Shown: piece after piece, positions 41,514-51,214 of the stretch
How the letters are laid out: every line of letters begins with the position of its first letter
Numbering within the stretch: position 1 is the first letter of the stretch
Source of the DNA: an uncultured Planctomycetota bacterium
GTDB taxonomy: Bacteria; Planctomycetota; Planctomycetia; Pirellulales; Thermoguttaceae
Assembly: GCA_900317365.1 (NCBI GenBank)
Contig: ONGM01000005.1
Span: 1 to 53,560 of the forward strand
Length of the DNA: 53,560 nt
Direction: 5' to 3'
Program-made: the position numbers and the translations under genes
The notes under the pieces: model-generated
The model's database searches: none
What the model saw: the letters and a program-made list of their open reading frames with translations, nothing else
What the model was told of the DNA's origin: nothing

Positions 41514-43580
41514 ATGAGTCAGGAACAACGCTACGACAAAACGATGCTGGAACAGACGAAACAGCAAATCCGCACTATCGTCAATGAAATCGCGCAAATT
41601 TCGCGATCGGACGTGGCGCCGGAAACGTTCCAAGCGGAGTTCATGACAAGGGTCGTTCGCGCGTTGGGCGCAAACGGCGGCGCCATGTGGATCGCCGATA
41701 ATTCCGGAAGATTGACTCTCGGATATCAGGTCAATCTTCGCGATACGAAGCTCCACGAAGACGAGGATGCGAATAAAACGCACTCGTACCTCCTTTATAA
41801 TATGCTGCGCGGAACCGAGACGGACGCGCTTGTGCCTCCGCATTCCGGCGGCGAAGGCGCAAACGACGGCGGCAACCCGACCGATTTTCTGCTCCTTCTC
41901 GGCGTCGTCAGCACCGAACTCGAGAAAGTCGCGATTATTGAAGTCTTCCAGCGTCCGGACACGAATCCGGCGACGCAGCAGGGCTTCCAGAATTTCGTGC
42001 GGCAAGTAACGCGCTACGCGTCGGAATACTATAAGAACCGCCAGCTCAAAAATTTTAGCGACCGTCAAAACCTCTGGACGCAACTCGAGGATTTCACGCG
42101 CAATATTCACAAGACGCTCGATCTGAAAGAGACGCTCTACACCGTCGCGAACGAGAGCCGGCGTCTTATCGAGTGCGACCGCGTTTCGCTCGCGGTCTGT
42201 CATGGCGGACGCGCGAAGATCGAAGCGGTGAGCGGACAAGACATGGTCGACAAGCGTTCCGAGACCGTGAAACTGCTCGGCGACCTTGCGACCGCCGTCG
42301 TTAAGGCGAACGAACCGATCGTGTACACCGGAGACTCGTCGAACCTCGCGCCTCAGGTCGAAGCGGCGCTCGAAGATTACGTCGACGCGTCGCACACGAA
42401 GATGATCGCGGTTTATCCGCTCGTTCAGAGAACGATCGACGAAAACGATCACGACGAAACGGAGCGCGACAAAGTCGTCGTGCCGCCGCCGTTCGGCGCG
42501 ATCGTCGTGGAGCAAATTGAAGATTCGAACGCGTCGGAACACATGATGAAGCGCGTCGAGATCGTCGTCGAGCACGCGCGCGTCGCGGTCGGAAACGCGA
42601 TCGAGCACAACTCGATTTTCCTCGCCCCGTTGTGGCAGGCGATCGGTAAATCGAAGGTTCTCGTCGCCGCGCGAATGTTGCCGAAGACGATCGCGGTCGC
42701 AATCGCCGTTCTCGCGCTGATTCTCGCCCTGATCTTTGTTCCGTGGAATTTCAATATGCACTGCGACGGCACGCTCGAGCCGGTCGTGAGAAGCAACGTT
42801 TTCGCGCGCGAGTCCGGTAAAGTCGTCGAACTCTACGTGCAGCACGGAGCGACGGTCGAGGCGGGTCAGAAGCTCCTCGTGCTCTCGAACAACGAAATGG
42901 ACGCGGAGTACGTCAAGACGCAAGGCGAAATCGAAGAGGTTCGCAAGCAGATCGTCGCGTTAAAAGATCAGAGCTTCCAGGCGAAGGACGCGGAGAAGAT
43001 CCGTATCGCCGGTCAGCTCGCGCAATATCAAGAGCGCGAGAAGTCGTTGCTCATTCAAAAAGAGATTCTCGACGAACGACGCGACGACCTCGTGGTGAAA
43101 GCGCCGATTAGCGGCGTCGTTATGACCTTCGACCTCGATAATAAACTTCGCAACCGACCGGTTCAACCGGGTCAAATCCTCATGGAGATCGCGGATCCGG
43201 ACGGCGAGTTGCAGTTGGAACTCAATATGCCGGAAAAACGCATGGGGCATATCGAGGACTATCTCCGCGAGCAGCGCGCAAAGGACGAGAATTTTAAATT
43301 GAGCGCGAAATTCGTTATGATGGTCGACCCGTCGAAGAATTACGACGCGACGATCGAGCGCGACGATCAGATTCACGATCGCGCGGAGAATCGCGGTACG
43401 GACGAGACGACGGTGCAAATTATTGCGAAGATCGACGATCCGAACAATCTTCCGGTCGGCGCGCGCGCCGGCGCGGGAGTTTCCGCGAAGGTCTATTGCG
43501 GCCGACGATCTCTCGGATACGTCTGTTTTAACGAGATGATCGCGTTTTTACAGAAGACCGTCTTCTTCTGGTTTGAATAA
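41514..43580 (+). CDS. GAF-domain protein with transmembrane helix and HlyD-like periplasmic adaptor domain
   Basis: 688 residues from ATG 41514. Residues about 25-165 and 195-365 are two GAF-like sensor domains (VVRALGANGGAMWIADNSGRLTLGYQV; LKETLYTVANESRRLIECDRVSLAV). A single membrane helix at about 391-411 (IAVAIAVLALILALIFVPW) is followed by a HlyD/biotinyl-lipoyl half (CDGTLEPVVRSNVFARESGKV, VQHGATVEAGQKLLVLSN), an alpha-helical hairpin (about 460-520) and the second lipoyl half (LVVKAPISGVVMTFD, RPVQPGQILMEIADPDGEL). Cytosolic sensing and an extracytoplasmic adaptor in one chain is not the normal plan of membrane fusion proteins. First gene of a three-gene cluster. Confidence 0.75.
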   Translation: MSQEQRYDKTMLEQTKQQIRTIVNEIAQISRSDVAPETFQAEFMTRVVRALGANGGAMWIADNSGRLTLGYQVNLRDTKLHEDEDANKTHSYLLYNMLRGTETDALVPPHSGGEGANDGGNPTDFLLLLGVVSTELEKVAIIEVFQRPDTNPATQQGFQNFVRQVTRYASEYYKNRQLKNFSDRQNLWTQLEDFTRNIHKTLDLKETLYTVANESRRLIECDRVSLAVCHGGRAKIEAVSGQDMVDKRSETVKLLGDLATAVVKANEPIVYTGDSSNLAPQVEAALEDYVDASHTKMIAVYPLVQRTIDENDHDETERDKVVVPPPFGAIVVEQIEDSNASEHMMKRVEIVVEHARVAVGNAIEHNSIFLAPLWQAIGKSKVLVAARMLPKTIAVAIAVLALILALIFVPWNFNMHCDGTLEPVVRSNVFARESGKVVELYVQHGATVEAGQKLLVLSNNEMDAEYVKTQGEIEEVRKQIVALKDQSFQAKDAEKIRIAGQLAQYQEREKSLLIQKEILDERRDDLVVKAPISGVVMTFDLDNKLRNRPVQPGQILMEIADPDGELQLELNMPEKRMGHIEDYLREQRAKDENFKLSAKFVMMVDPSKNYDATIERDDQIHDRAENRGTDETTVQIIAKIDDPNNLPVGARAGAGVSAKVYCGRRSLGYVCFNEMIAFLQKTVFFWFE

Positions 43581-43632
43581 AAGTTGCGGCGTCGCGCGCG
43601 CGACGCGTATCGGAACCCCGCTTGTAACGAAA

Positions 43633-44748
43633 ATGAAGATCAATCACATGGCTAAGACATTCGGTAGTTTAGCGCTCGCAATCGTAGCTCTGACCGCGAG
43701 TATTGGCGTGGCGGACGAAGAGCGCGATCGCGCGCTCATGACGCCGCCGGCCGTTTTGGACTCGAATCGAGCTTCCGCGACCGACTTACTTGATCCGCTC
43801 GCGGAATTGCGCGGATCGACGTCGATCTCGCGCGATAACCTCGCGGCGCTCGGAGAAGCGCAAGACGGTATGATCGTCGCGAAAGTCGAGATCCCGAAAG
43901 GCGAAGGTTACGAAGCGACGATTAGTTCCAACGGACAAGGACTCCTCGTCGAACTCGGCAAGAGCGAACTCGACGCGAATGGCGAACCGATTCAGAATCC
44001 GGACGGCTCCTCGAAACGACGCACGCTGACCCGCGGTCTCGTCGTTAAGAAAGGCGATATTCTCGGCAAGCAGCAGGACGACGAGCTCGTTCAAGAGCGA
44101 ATCGTCGCGGAGCAAGAGCTGGTCGTCGCGCAAAAAGAAGCGGACAAAATGCTCGAAATCGAGGTCGCGGAAGCGGCGTCGCTCGTGGCGCAAGCGTCGT
44201 ACAAGCGCGCGGAAGCGCTCAATAAGGCGGTTCCCGGTTCCGTTTCCCCGGAAGAAATTCAAGAGAAAAAATACGACTGGTTGCGCGCCGGAAAGTCGGT
44301 CGACAAGGCGCGCTACGACCTGGAAGTGAATAAGGAAAAGGTTAAAGTGGCGTCGGCGCGCGTTAGGGCGATCGACGTTCAAATTCGGAACCGCAAGTTC
44401 TTCTCCCCGATCGACGGCGTGATCGACGATCTGTTCGTGAACGAAGGGGAATGGCTCCGCGAAGGAACCGAGGTCCTCCACATTATCCGACTCGATAAAG
44501 TCCTGATTTCCGGCGCGATTCCGGAAAGTCAGTACGCTCCGGAAGACGTCGACGGCAAGGAAGTTACGGTCTACGCGTCGCGGCGCGGCGAGCAGGCTTA
44601 CGAATTGACCGGCAAGGTCGTGTACGTTCGACAGTTGGTCGAGTCGGAACACTACTACTTCTACGTGGAAGTTGAGAACAAAAAAACGGAGTCCGGATAT
44701 TGGGTTCTCAGCCCGGGCTCGCTCGTGCGCGTTAAAGTGAACGATTAA
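43633..44748 (+). CDS. HlyD-family periplasmic adaptor protein
   Basis: 371 residues from ATG 43633; a signal peptide MAKTFGSLALAIVALTASIGVA supports this start (or the ATG at 43648) over upstream codons that overlap the previous gene. After a linker come the split lipoyl-like domain (ATISSNGQGLLVELGK, GLVVKKGDILGKQQDDEL), a coiled-coil hairpin (about 155-260, ending in KVKVASARVRAIDVQI) and FFSPIDGVIDDLFVNEGEWLREGTEVLHIIRLDKV, GAIPESQY. The entry resembles RND/ABC adaptor proteins, but no pump is adjacent. 52 nt after the GAF-HlyD gene. Confidence 0.78.
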   Translation: MKINHMAKTFGSLALAIVALTASIGVADEERDRALMTPPAVLDSNRASATDLLDPLAELRGSTSISRDNLAALGEAQDGMIVAKVEIPKGEGYEATISSNGQGLLVELGKSELDANGEPIQNPDGSSKRRTLTRGLVVKKGDILGKQQDDELVQERIVAEQELVVAQKEADKMLEIEVAEAASLVAQASYKRAEALNKAVPGSVSPEEIQEKKYDWLRAGKSVDKARYDLEVNKEKVKVASARVRAIDVQIRNRKFFSPIDGVIDDLFVNEGEWLREGTEVLHIIRLDKVLISGAIPESQYAPEDVDGKEVTVYASRRGEQAYELTGKVVYVRQLVESEHYYFYVEVENKKTESGYWVLSPGSLVRVKVND

Positions 44749-44787
44749 GAAAACGGATAAGAAGTCGCAAGACCTCGACGACTCTTG

Positions 44788-44812
44788 CGCGCGACGTCGC
44801 GACCGTCGCGCG
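44788..44812 (+). repeat. Hairpin between the two adaptor/protease genes
   Basis: CGCGCGACG / CGTCGCGCG, 9 bp, 7-nt loop, in the 118-nt gap before the PqqD-M50 gene. Followed by ACTCATTC, so not an obvious terminator. Confidence 0.4.
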
Positions 44813-44866
44813 ACTCATTCTATCGCGACTTAGGTCGTCGACCGCAAATCGCAAAGGATTCGACGT

Positions 44867-47134
44867 ATGGCAACGTTAGCGGACAGTCTCGTATCAAGCG
44901 CGGAACGCGTCTTGTCGGTCTACGCGCGCACCGATTTGTCCGCAAAGCGCGCGAGCTATCTCGGACGATCGTATTGGATCGTTAAGGATCCGATCGGATT
45001 GAAATACTACCGATTTCAAGACGAAGAGTACTTCATTCTGGAGCAGCTCGACGGCACGAAGTCCCTCGAAGCGATTAAAGAGGCTTTTGAGGCGAAGTTT
45101 CCGCCGCAGAAAATTACGCTCGAAGAGATTCAGAGTTTCGTCGGACAATTGCACCAGTGCAGTCTGATCGTCGTCGGCGTTCCGGATCAAGGGCACGAAC
45201 TTCTCAAAAGACGCTCGAAGCGACGACGCCAAGAGATTATCGCCGCCGCTTCGAATATTCTGGCGATCCGCTTTAAAGGAGTCGACCCGAACCGGTTTTT
45301 CGACGCGATTCTTCCGTTCGTGCGCTGGTGTTTTCACCCGGTAACGCTCGTCTGCTGTCTTCTGCTCATGCTTTCGGCGCTCTTGCTCGTCGGAATCGAG
45401 TTCGATCATTTCCGCGCAAAGCTCCCGGAATTCCAGCAATTCTTCGGACCCGGCAACCTCTTGCTGCTCAGCGTTACCCTCTTCTTTACGAAGGTGCTTC
45501 ATGAGTTCGGGCACGGGCTGTCGTGTAAAGTCCTCGGTGGGGAGTGTCACGAATTAGGCGTGATGATCCTCGTCTTGACGCCGTGTCTGTATTGCAACGT
45601 CTCCGACTCGTGGATGATTCCGAACAAGTGGAAGCGCGCGGGAATCGGGGTCGCCGGCGTCTTCGTCGAATGCACGCTCGCGGCGATCTGCACGTGGATC
45701 TGGTGGTTTACCAACGAGAACATGCTGCATTATCTGTGCTTGAACGTCATGTTCCTCTCGTCGATAAGCACGATCGTTTTCAATATTAACCCGCTGTTGC
45801 GTTACGACGGATACTATATTCTTTCCGACCTTTTGGAGATTCCGAACCTTCGTCAGAAGGCGACGAAGATCATGTCGCAAAAGGCGTCCGAATGGTTCTT
45901 GGGCATGGAGTCTCAAGAAGATCCATTTTTGCCGAAGCGGAATCAGTTCTGGTTTGCGATGTACACGGTCGGCGCCGTTTGCTATCGTTGGGTCGTTATG
46001 GCGTCGATTTTATTCTTCGTCTATCGCTTCTTCGATTCTTACGGACTCAAGGTCGTGGCGCAGGTGATCGCGGCGATGTCCCTCTACGGGCTTCTCGTCA
46101 TGCCGCTGTGGAAAATCGCGAAATTCTTCTGGGTACCGGGGCGCATCTATAAAGTGAAAAAGTCTCATTTTTATCCGTCGCTCGCCGGCGTGTTGGCGCT
46201 TGTCGCCGTCTTTTTGTTCGTGCCGTTTCCGTATTCGATCTATTCTCCCGCGACGTTGGAACTTCGTTCCGACGAATCGACGACTCAGAACGTCTTGGCG
46301 CCGAAATCAGGCGGCGTTCTCAAGGAGATTTGCGTTACGGAAGGTCAATACGTTGAGAAGGGCCAGTTGATCGCCGTTTTGAGCAATCCGACGCTCGACA
46401 CGGAACTCAACGACTTGCAAGGTCAACTTAGCGAAACCTTGCGCGAAATTCAGATGTGCGAACGACTCGGAAATCAGCAGGAAGCGGTCGCGCGACTCAC
46501 GCAGGCGCGCGCGCGATACAAGGGGCTTAGCGAAGCCGTGCTGTCGATGCAGGACGAGCGACGACGTCTCGAATTGCGCGCTCCGATCGCCGGTCGCGTC
46601 GTTTCCCCGTACTGGCGCGTCGATCGCGAATCGCAATTCCAAGATTCGACGTCCGCGTTGCCCGAATGGAACGGCACCCCGTTGCTCGCGCGCAATCTGA
46701 ACACGACCCTCGAACCGGGCGTTCAAATTTGCAGTATTGGCGATCCGAAGAAACTTGAAGCGCAGATCGTCGTCGATCAGTCGAAGATCAACTTCATTCG
46801 CGAAGGTCAGAAGGTCAAGGTGAAGCTGACGGAGCGTCCTTCGGAGACGTATATCGCGAAGGTCGCGAGGAAGATCGATATCGAGCACCACACGATGTCG
46901 AGCGTTCCGTATCAACTTTCGGCGAAAGGCGGCGGACCCGTCGCGACGGAGACGGTCGAAGGCGGGCTTGAACGACCGCAGTCGGGCTCCTATCGCGTCC
47001 GCGTCGATATTGACAACGACGACGAGCTTATGACGGTCGGCATGACGGCGAAGTGCAAGATTAAGGCGGATCCGCAGACGTGCTGGCAACGTCTCATGAG
47101 ACTCTGCCGCGAAGTCTTTAACTTCAAGCTGTAG
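44867..47134 (+). CDS. PqqD-like / M50 site-2-protease-like / HlyD fusion membrane protein
   Basis: 755 residues. Residues 30-105 resemble a PqqD/RiPP-recognition fold (YWIVKDPIGLKYYRFQDEEYFILEQLDG, SLEAIKEAFEAKF, LEEIQSFVGQLHQCSLIV). Membrane helices begin near 158. The M50 zinc motif HEFGH is at 212-216 and the third-ligand motif NPLLRYDGYYILSD has Asp314. More helices run to about 455. Residues 460-740 are an extracytoplasmic HlyD-type adaptor (VLAPKSGGVLKEICVTEGQYVEKGQLIAVLSN, coiled coil, LRAPIAGRVVSPYWRV, FIREGQKVKVKLTERP). AAGGA lies upstream of the ATG. It resembles M50 proteins of peptide-modification clusters, but no precursor peptide or radical SAM enzyme is seen. Confidence 0.8.
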   Translation: MATLADSLVSSAERVLSVYARTDLSAKRASYLGRSYWIVKDPIGLKYYRFQDEEYFILEQLDGTKSLEAIKEAFEAKFPPQKITLEEIQSFVGQLHQCSLIVVGVPDQGHELLKRRSKRRRQEIIAAASNILAIRFKGVDPNRFFDAILPFVRWCFHPVTLVCCLLLMLSALLLVGIEFDHFRAKLPEFQQFFGPGNLLLLSVTLFFTKVLHEFGHGLSCKVLGGECHELGVMILVLTPCLYCNVSDSWMIPNKWKRAGIGVAGVFVECTLAAICTWIWWFTNENMLHYLCLNVMFLSSISTIVFNINPLLRYDGYYILSDLLEIPNLRQKATKIMSQKASEWFLGMESQEDPFLPKRNQFWFAMYTVGAVCYRWVVMASILFFVYRFFDSYGLKVVAQVIAAMSLYGLLVMPLWKIAKFFWVPGRIYKVKKSHFYPSLAGVLALVAVFLFVPFPYSIYSPATLELRSDESTTQNVLAPKSGGVLKEICVTEGQYVEKGQLIAVLSNPTLDTELNDLQGQLSETLREIQMCERLGNQQEAVARLTQARARYKGLSEAVLSMQDERRRLELRAPIAGRVVSPYWRVDRESQFQDSTSALPEWNGTPLLARNLNTTLEPGVQICSIGDPKKLEAQIVVDQSKINFIREGQKVKVKLTERPSETYIAKVARKIDIEHHTMSSVPYQLSAKGGGPVATETVEGGLERPQSGSYRVRVDIDNDDELMTVGMTAKCKIKADPQTCWQRLMRLCREVFNFKL

Positions 47135-47200
47135 CGTCAAACGCTCGCGGCGACGCAGGAGCGGCTCGCGCGTCGTCCCGACGGATTGGCGGCGGATTCC

Positions 47201-47228
47201 TTGAAAGATCCGTCCGATACGCTATACT
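47201..47228 (+). promoter_or_regulatory. Promoter of iorAB
   Basis: TTGAAA (47201-47206), 16-nt spacer, TATACT (47223-47228); leader of about 100 nt before iorA. Confidence 0.6.
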
Positions 47229-47289
47229 TAGTTTCGTTATTTCGCGACGATTCGACTCCGAGCGCAAAAGTCGACGTCGCGAACGTTTT

Positions 47290-47313
47290 AACGCGTCGTC
47301 TTTGCGGCGCGTT
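47290..47313 (+). promoter_or_regulatory. Hairpin in the iorA leader
   Basis: AACGCGTCG / CGGCGCGTT, 9 bp with one G-U, 6-nt loop, followed by CTTTG, ending 8 nt before the iorA Shine-Dalgarno (GAGAAAG). Attenuator-like or a stability stem. Confidence 0.4.
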
Positions 47314-47336
47314 CTTTGTTGAGAAAGAATCGGATT

Positions 47337-49184
47337 ATGAGTGAAGCGGTGGAGAAGAAATTACTCTCCGGAAACGAGGCGATCGCGCGCGGCGCGTACG
47401 AAGCCGACGTTTCCGTCGCGACGGGGTACCCGGGAACGCCTTCGACGGAAATCCTGGAGAATATCAGCAAGTACTACGGCAAATCGATTTTCTGCGAATG
47501 GTCGCCGAACGAGAAGGTCGCCTTTGAAGCGGCGGCGGGCGCCACAACGACCGGCGCGCGCGCTATGACGACGATGAAGCTCGTCGGTCTCAACGTCGCC
47601 GCCGACCCGCTCATGACGCTGTCGTACACCGGCGTCGTCGGAGGGTTCGTCGCGATCGTCGCCGACGATCCCGGTATGAATTCGTCTCAAAACGAGCAAG
47701 ACACGCGACTCTTCGCGCACTTCGCCAAAGTCCCGGTTCTCGAACCTGCGGATTCCCAAGAAGCGAAAGATTTCCTCAAGGAAGGCTTTAAGATTTCGGA
47801 AGAGTTCGGAACGCCTGTGATTCTGCGCACGACGACGACGATTAGCCACTCGCGCGGCGTCGTCGAACTCGGCGACTACGAAGCGCTCAATCGCGCGCAT
47901 TCCTTCAAAAAGAATCCGCAACGTTTCGTGCCGATTCCCGCGTTTGCGCGCGGTATGCGCGTCCGACTCGAAGAGCGCGTTGAAAAACTCGCCGAAGCCG
48001 CCTCCGCGTCGAAACTCAATCGTATCGAATGGAATAACGCCGACGATCGACGGCTCGGTATCGTTACTTCCGGCGCCGCCTATCAGTACGTTAAAGAGGT
48101 CTTTCCCGACGCCAATATCCTGAAATTAGGATGGTGCTACCCCTTCCCGGACAAACTCTTCCTCGAATTCGCCGCGCACGTCGAACGCGTTCTCGTCGTC
48201 GAAGAGTTGGAAGACTTTATGGAGCTTCACCTCAAGACGCTCGGAATTCAAACGATCGGTAAGAAGCTCGGCGCGGAAAAGCTCGTGCCGAAATACGGTC
48301 CGCTCGACGTCGACGTTCTGAAATCGGTGAAGAAGAGCCTCGCGGAAAATCCGGAGACCGCCGGAATCGTCGCTCCGCCGAACGTCGTCGAACCGCGCGC
48401 GTTGCCCGAACTGCCGACCCTGCCCGGACGCCCGCCTGTCCTGTGCCCCGGATGCCCTCATCGCGGACTATTCTACGCGTTGAGCAAGTTCGACGTCGTC
48501 GTTTCCGGCGACATCGGATGCTATTCCCTCGGGGTGGCGCCGCCTTTGAACTGCATGGACACGATCTTGTGCATGGGCGGCGGCTTTACGGTCGCGCACG
48601 GAATCGAGCGCGCGCAGAACGATCGTCCGGTCGTTGGAATCGTCGGGGACTCGACCTTCTTCCATTCGGGAATAACGGGTCTCATGGACGTCGCGTACAA
48701 TAAAGGCAAGGCGACGCTCGTCGTTCTCGACAACCGCATAACGGCGATGACGGGACACCAGGACAATCCGGGCACGGGCAAGACGATTCTCGGCGAAGAG
48801 ACGTTTGCCGCCGACGTCGCGGAAATCGCGAAGGCGTGCGGGTTCAAAAACGTCGTCGAGGTCAATCCGCGCTTTTTGAAAGAGACGAGCGACGCGCTGA
48901 AGACGGCGATCGAATCTGACGAACCGTGGCTGATCGTCGCGAAGGAGCCGTGCCCTCTCGCGTATCGCAAGAAGCAGACGAAAGGCTATCGCGTCAATCA
49001 GGAGAAATGCAAGCGTTGCGGCGGGTGCCTAAAGATCGGGTGCCCGGCGTTGGAACGCGCGGCGGACAAGACGGTAACGGTGAACGATTCGCTTTGCGTC
49101 GCGTGCGGGCTTTGCGCGCAGACGTGCCGCTTTAACGCGCTGGAAGAATTTGACGCCGCTTCTGGAAAAGGAGGACTCGTATGA
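47337..49184 (+). CDS. iorA: Indolepyruvate ferredoxin oxidoreductase alpha subunit
   Basis: 615 residues from ATG 47337 (a TTG at 47316 would add seven residues). Pyrimidine domain GNEAIARGAYEADVSVATGYPGTPSTEIL and EWSPNEKVAFEAAAGA; TPP-binding domain CPGCPHRGLFYALSKF, GDIGCYSLGVAPPL, GDSTFFHSGITGLMDVAYN; C-terminal ferredoxin domain CKRCGGCLKIGC and CVACGLCAQTC. It oxidises indolepyruvate and other aryl-2-keto acids to acyl-CoA, reducing ferredoxin in the cytosol, as a dimer with IorB. Strongly oxygen-sensitive chemistry, in line with an anaerobe. Confidence 0.95.
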   Translation: MSEAVEKKLLSGNEAIARGAYEADVSVATGYPGTPSTEILENISKYYGKSIFCEWSPNEKVAFEAAAGATTTGARAMTTMKLVGLNVAADPLMTLSYTGVVGGFVAIVADDPGMNSSQNEQDTRLFAHFAKVPVLEPADSQEAKDFLKEGFKISEEFGTPVILRTTTTISHSRGVVELGDYEALNRAHSFKKNPQRFVPIPAFARGMRVRLEERVEKLAEAASASKLNRIEWNNADDRRLGIVTSGAAYQYVKEVFPDANILKLGWCYPFPDKLFLEFAAHVERVLVVEELEDFMELHLKTLGIQTIGKKLGAEKLVPKYGPLDVDVLKSVKKSLAENPETAGIVAPPNVVEPRALPELPTLPGRPPVLCPGCPHRGLFYALSKFDVVVSGDIGCYSLGVAPPLNCMDTILCMGGGFTVAHGIERAQNDRPVVGIVGDSTFFHSGITGLMDVAYNKGKATLVVLDNRITAMTGHQDNPGTGKTILGEETFAADVAEIAKACGFKNVVEVNPRFLKETSDALKTAIESDEPWLIVAKEPCPLAYRKKQTKGYRVNQEKCKRCGGCLKIGCPALERAADKTVTVNDSLCVACGLCAQTCRFNALEEFDAASGKGGLV

Positions 49185-49789
49185 CCGCTGAAATGAAGAA
49201 GCAAGAGACGACGAGCGTCGTTTTAGTTGGGGTCGGCGGACAAGGCATTTTGCTTGCGAGCGCGATTATCGCTCAAGCGGCGCTCGACGCCGGGTACGAC
49301 GTCAAGACGTACGAAGTCCACGGCATGGCGCAACGCGGCGGTTCCGTGCTCGCGCAAGTGCGCTACGGCGAAAAGATCTATAGTCCGCTCGTTCCGAAAG
49401 GCGGCGCGTCGGTTCTCGCGTCTTTGGAACGAACGGAGGCGTTGCGGTACGTCGATTACCTCGCGCCCGACGGACTCGCCGTCGTTTCCGATCAGGTCAT
49501 CGTGCCCGTTACCGTTTCTTCCGGGAATTCGACGTATCCCGACGTCGACGAAGACGCGCTCAAGGCGTTCTTCCCGAAACTCGCGTACATAAGCGCGGTC
49601 GACAAGGCGATCGAACTCGGTAACGCGCGCGCGGCGAACGTCGTGCTACTCGGCGCCCTTTCGACGAAACTCACCAATATCGCCGACTCCTTCTGGACCG
49701 GCGCGATCGAGAAGTGCGTGAAACCGGCGTTTATCGAGCTGAATAAGAAGGCGTTCCAAATCGGGCGCGAACTCGCCTCGAACGCGTAA
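49181..49789 (+). CDS. iorB: Indolepyruvate ferredoxin oxidoreductase beta subunit
   Basis: 202 residues of the pyruvate ferredoxin oxidoreductase gamma fold: VVLVGVGGQGILLASAIIAQAAL, KTYEVHGMAQRGGSVLAQVRYG, SPLVPKGGASVLASLERTEALRY. The start overlaps the iorA stop by 4 nt, so translation is coupled. Confidence 0.95.
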   Translation: MTAEMKKQETTSVVLVGVGGQGILLASAIIAQAALDAGYDVKTYEVHGMAQRGGSVLAQVRYGEKIYSPLVPKGGASVLASLERTEALRYVDYLAPDGLAVVSDQVIVPVTVSSGNSTYPDVDEDALKAFFPKLAYISAVDKAIELGNARAANVVLLGALSTKLTNIADSFWTGAIEKCVKPAFIELNKKAFQIGRELASNA

Positions 49790-49824
49790 CGCTGACGACG
49801 CTTCAAATTAGATAACGATTCTTC

Positions 49825-49863
49825 GCGCGGCCGCCCTCGTCGACGACCGCGCTTGGTTTTTTT
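49825..49863 (+). terminator. Intrinsic terminator after iorB
   Basis: GCGCGG / CCGCGC outer stem with a CGTCGACG-containing loop, TTGG, then T7. A 13-nt direct repeat TTTTTTACAACGC (49858 and 49893) starts in its tail. Confidence 0.75.
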
Positions 49864-49954
49864 ACAACGCTTTTGAAGAGCTTTTTGACAACTTTTTTAC
49901 AACGCATCGCGTCGCGCGACGATTGCGCCGCGACGTTAAGAAAGAGATTTCCCT

Positions 49955-51199
49955 ATGAAATTAACGACTGAACTTCGACCGGGCGTCGATCAAGTTGGAT
50001 ACGTTGATTATAACGTTCGCGATTTTCACAGCTACGACACGCGACTCGGCGCGACGTACAACGCCTACCTGATCCGCGACGAAAAGGTCGCGCTCATCGA
50101 CACGGTCAAAGCGCCCTTTGCGGAACAACTCAAGAGAAACGTCGCGTCGTTGGTCGATTTGGAGAAAGTCGATTATCTCGTGTGCCTCCACGCCGAACTC
50201 GACCACGCCGGTTCCCTTCCCGCTATGGTCGCCGCGTGCCCGAACGCGACCGTCGTCTGCAACGCGAAATGCCGCGACGCCCTCGCCGGGTTCTTCGACG
50301 TCTCCAATTGGAAATTCCAAATCTTCCAGCCGGGCGAATCCCTCTCCCTCGGAAAACGCTCACTGACCTTCGTCAACGTGCCGATGGTTCACTGGCCGGA
50401 ATCGTCGATCGCCTATATGCCGGAAGAGAAAATCCTCTTCTCGAACGACGCCTTCGGGCAACATATCGCGACCTCCGAACGCTTCGACGACGAATACGAT
50501 CTCCCGAAACTTCTCGAAGAGGCGAAGAGTTATTACGCCAATATCGTCGCGCCCTACGGCAAGCAGACCCTCAAAGCGCTCGAAACCGCCGCGACACTCG
50601 ATATCGAACTCATCGCCCCCGCCCACGGCGTGATGTGGCGCTCCCATATCGACGCGATCCTTAAAGCCTACCCGAAATGGGCGACCGGCTCCTACGCGCC
50701 GAAGGTCCTCGTGATCTACGACACGATGTGGAACAGCACTGAAATGATGGCGGAAGAAATCTACGCCGGCGCCGTCGAATACGGCGCGAAAATCGCGAAA
50801 GAGAACCCGACCGCCCCGCGCCTCGACGTTCAGCTCATGCACGCCCGCAAAACGACACTGACTCGCATCGCCGCAGAAGCGCTCGACGCCGCCGCCGTCG
50901 CGTTCGGAAGCGCCACCTTGAACGCGTGGCTCATGCCACAGCTCGGCGCCGTTCTCGATTATTTCCAAGGCTTGAAATTCCGCGAAAAGACCGCCCTCGC
51001 CTTTGGCTCCTTCGGATGGGGACAAGGCGGTCCCGAGGCGATTCAGAAGCGCCTCGAGGTCCTGAAGTACCCCGCGATTACCGACGCGCCGATTAAGGCG
51101 AAACAGCGCCCGACGGCGGAGGTTCTCGAACAATGCCGCGCGGCGGGCGCCGAACTCGCCAAGGCGGCGTGGGAGCGTTATTCCGCCGATCAGGCGTAG
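49955..51199 (+). CDS. Flavodiiron protein (FprA-type A flavoprotein)
   Basis: 414 residues, the two-domain class A form. Beta-lactamase-like diiron domain with ligands His79-x-Glu81-x-Asp83-His84 (HAELDHAG), His146 (VPMVHWPE), Asp165 (FSNDAFGQH) and His224 (APAHGVMW); C-terminal flavodoxin domain from about 248 (VLVIYDTMWNSTEMMAEEIYAG, FGSATLNAWLMPQL, AFGSFGWGQGG). It reduces O2 (or NO) to water without radicals; electrons usually come from rubredoxin or a reductase, neither of which is adjacent. AAAGAG precedes the ATG. Confidence 0.95.
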   Translation: MKLTTELRPGVDQVGYVDYNVRDFHSYDTRLGATYNAYLIRDEKVALIDTVKAPFAEQLKRNVASLVDLEKVDYLVCLHAELDHAGSLPAMVAACPNATVVCNAKCRDALAGFFDVSNWKFQIFQPGESLSLGKRSLTFVNVPMVHWPESSIAYMPEEKILFSNDAFGQHIATSERFDDEYDLPKLLEEAKSYYANIVAPYGKQTLKALETAATLDIELIAPAHGVMWRSHIDAILKAYPKWATGSYAPKVLVIYDTMWNSTEMMAEEIYAGAVEYGAKIAKENPTAPRLDVQLMHARKTTLTRIAAEALDAAAVAFGSATLNAWLMPQLGAVLDYFQGLKFREKTALAFGSFGWGQGGPEAIQKRLEVLKYPAITDAPIKAKQRPTAEVLEQCRAAGAELAKAAWERYSADQA

Positions 51200-51214
51200 T
51201 CGGGAGCTTATGAC

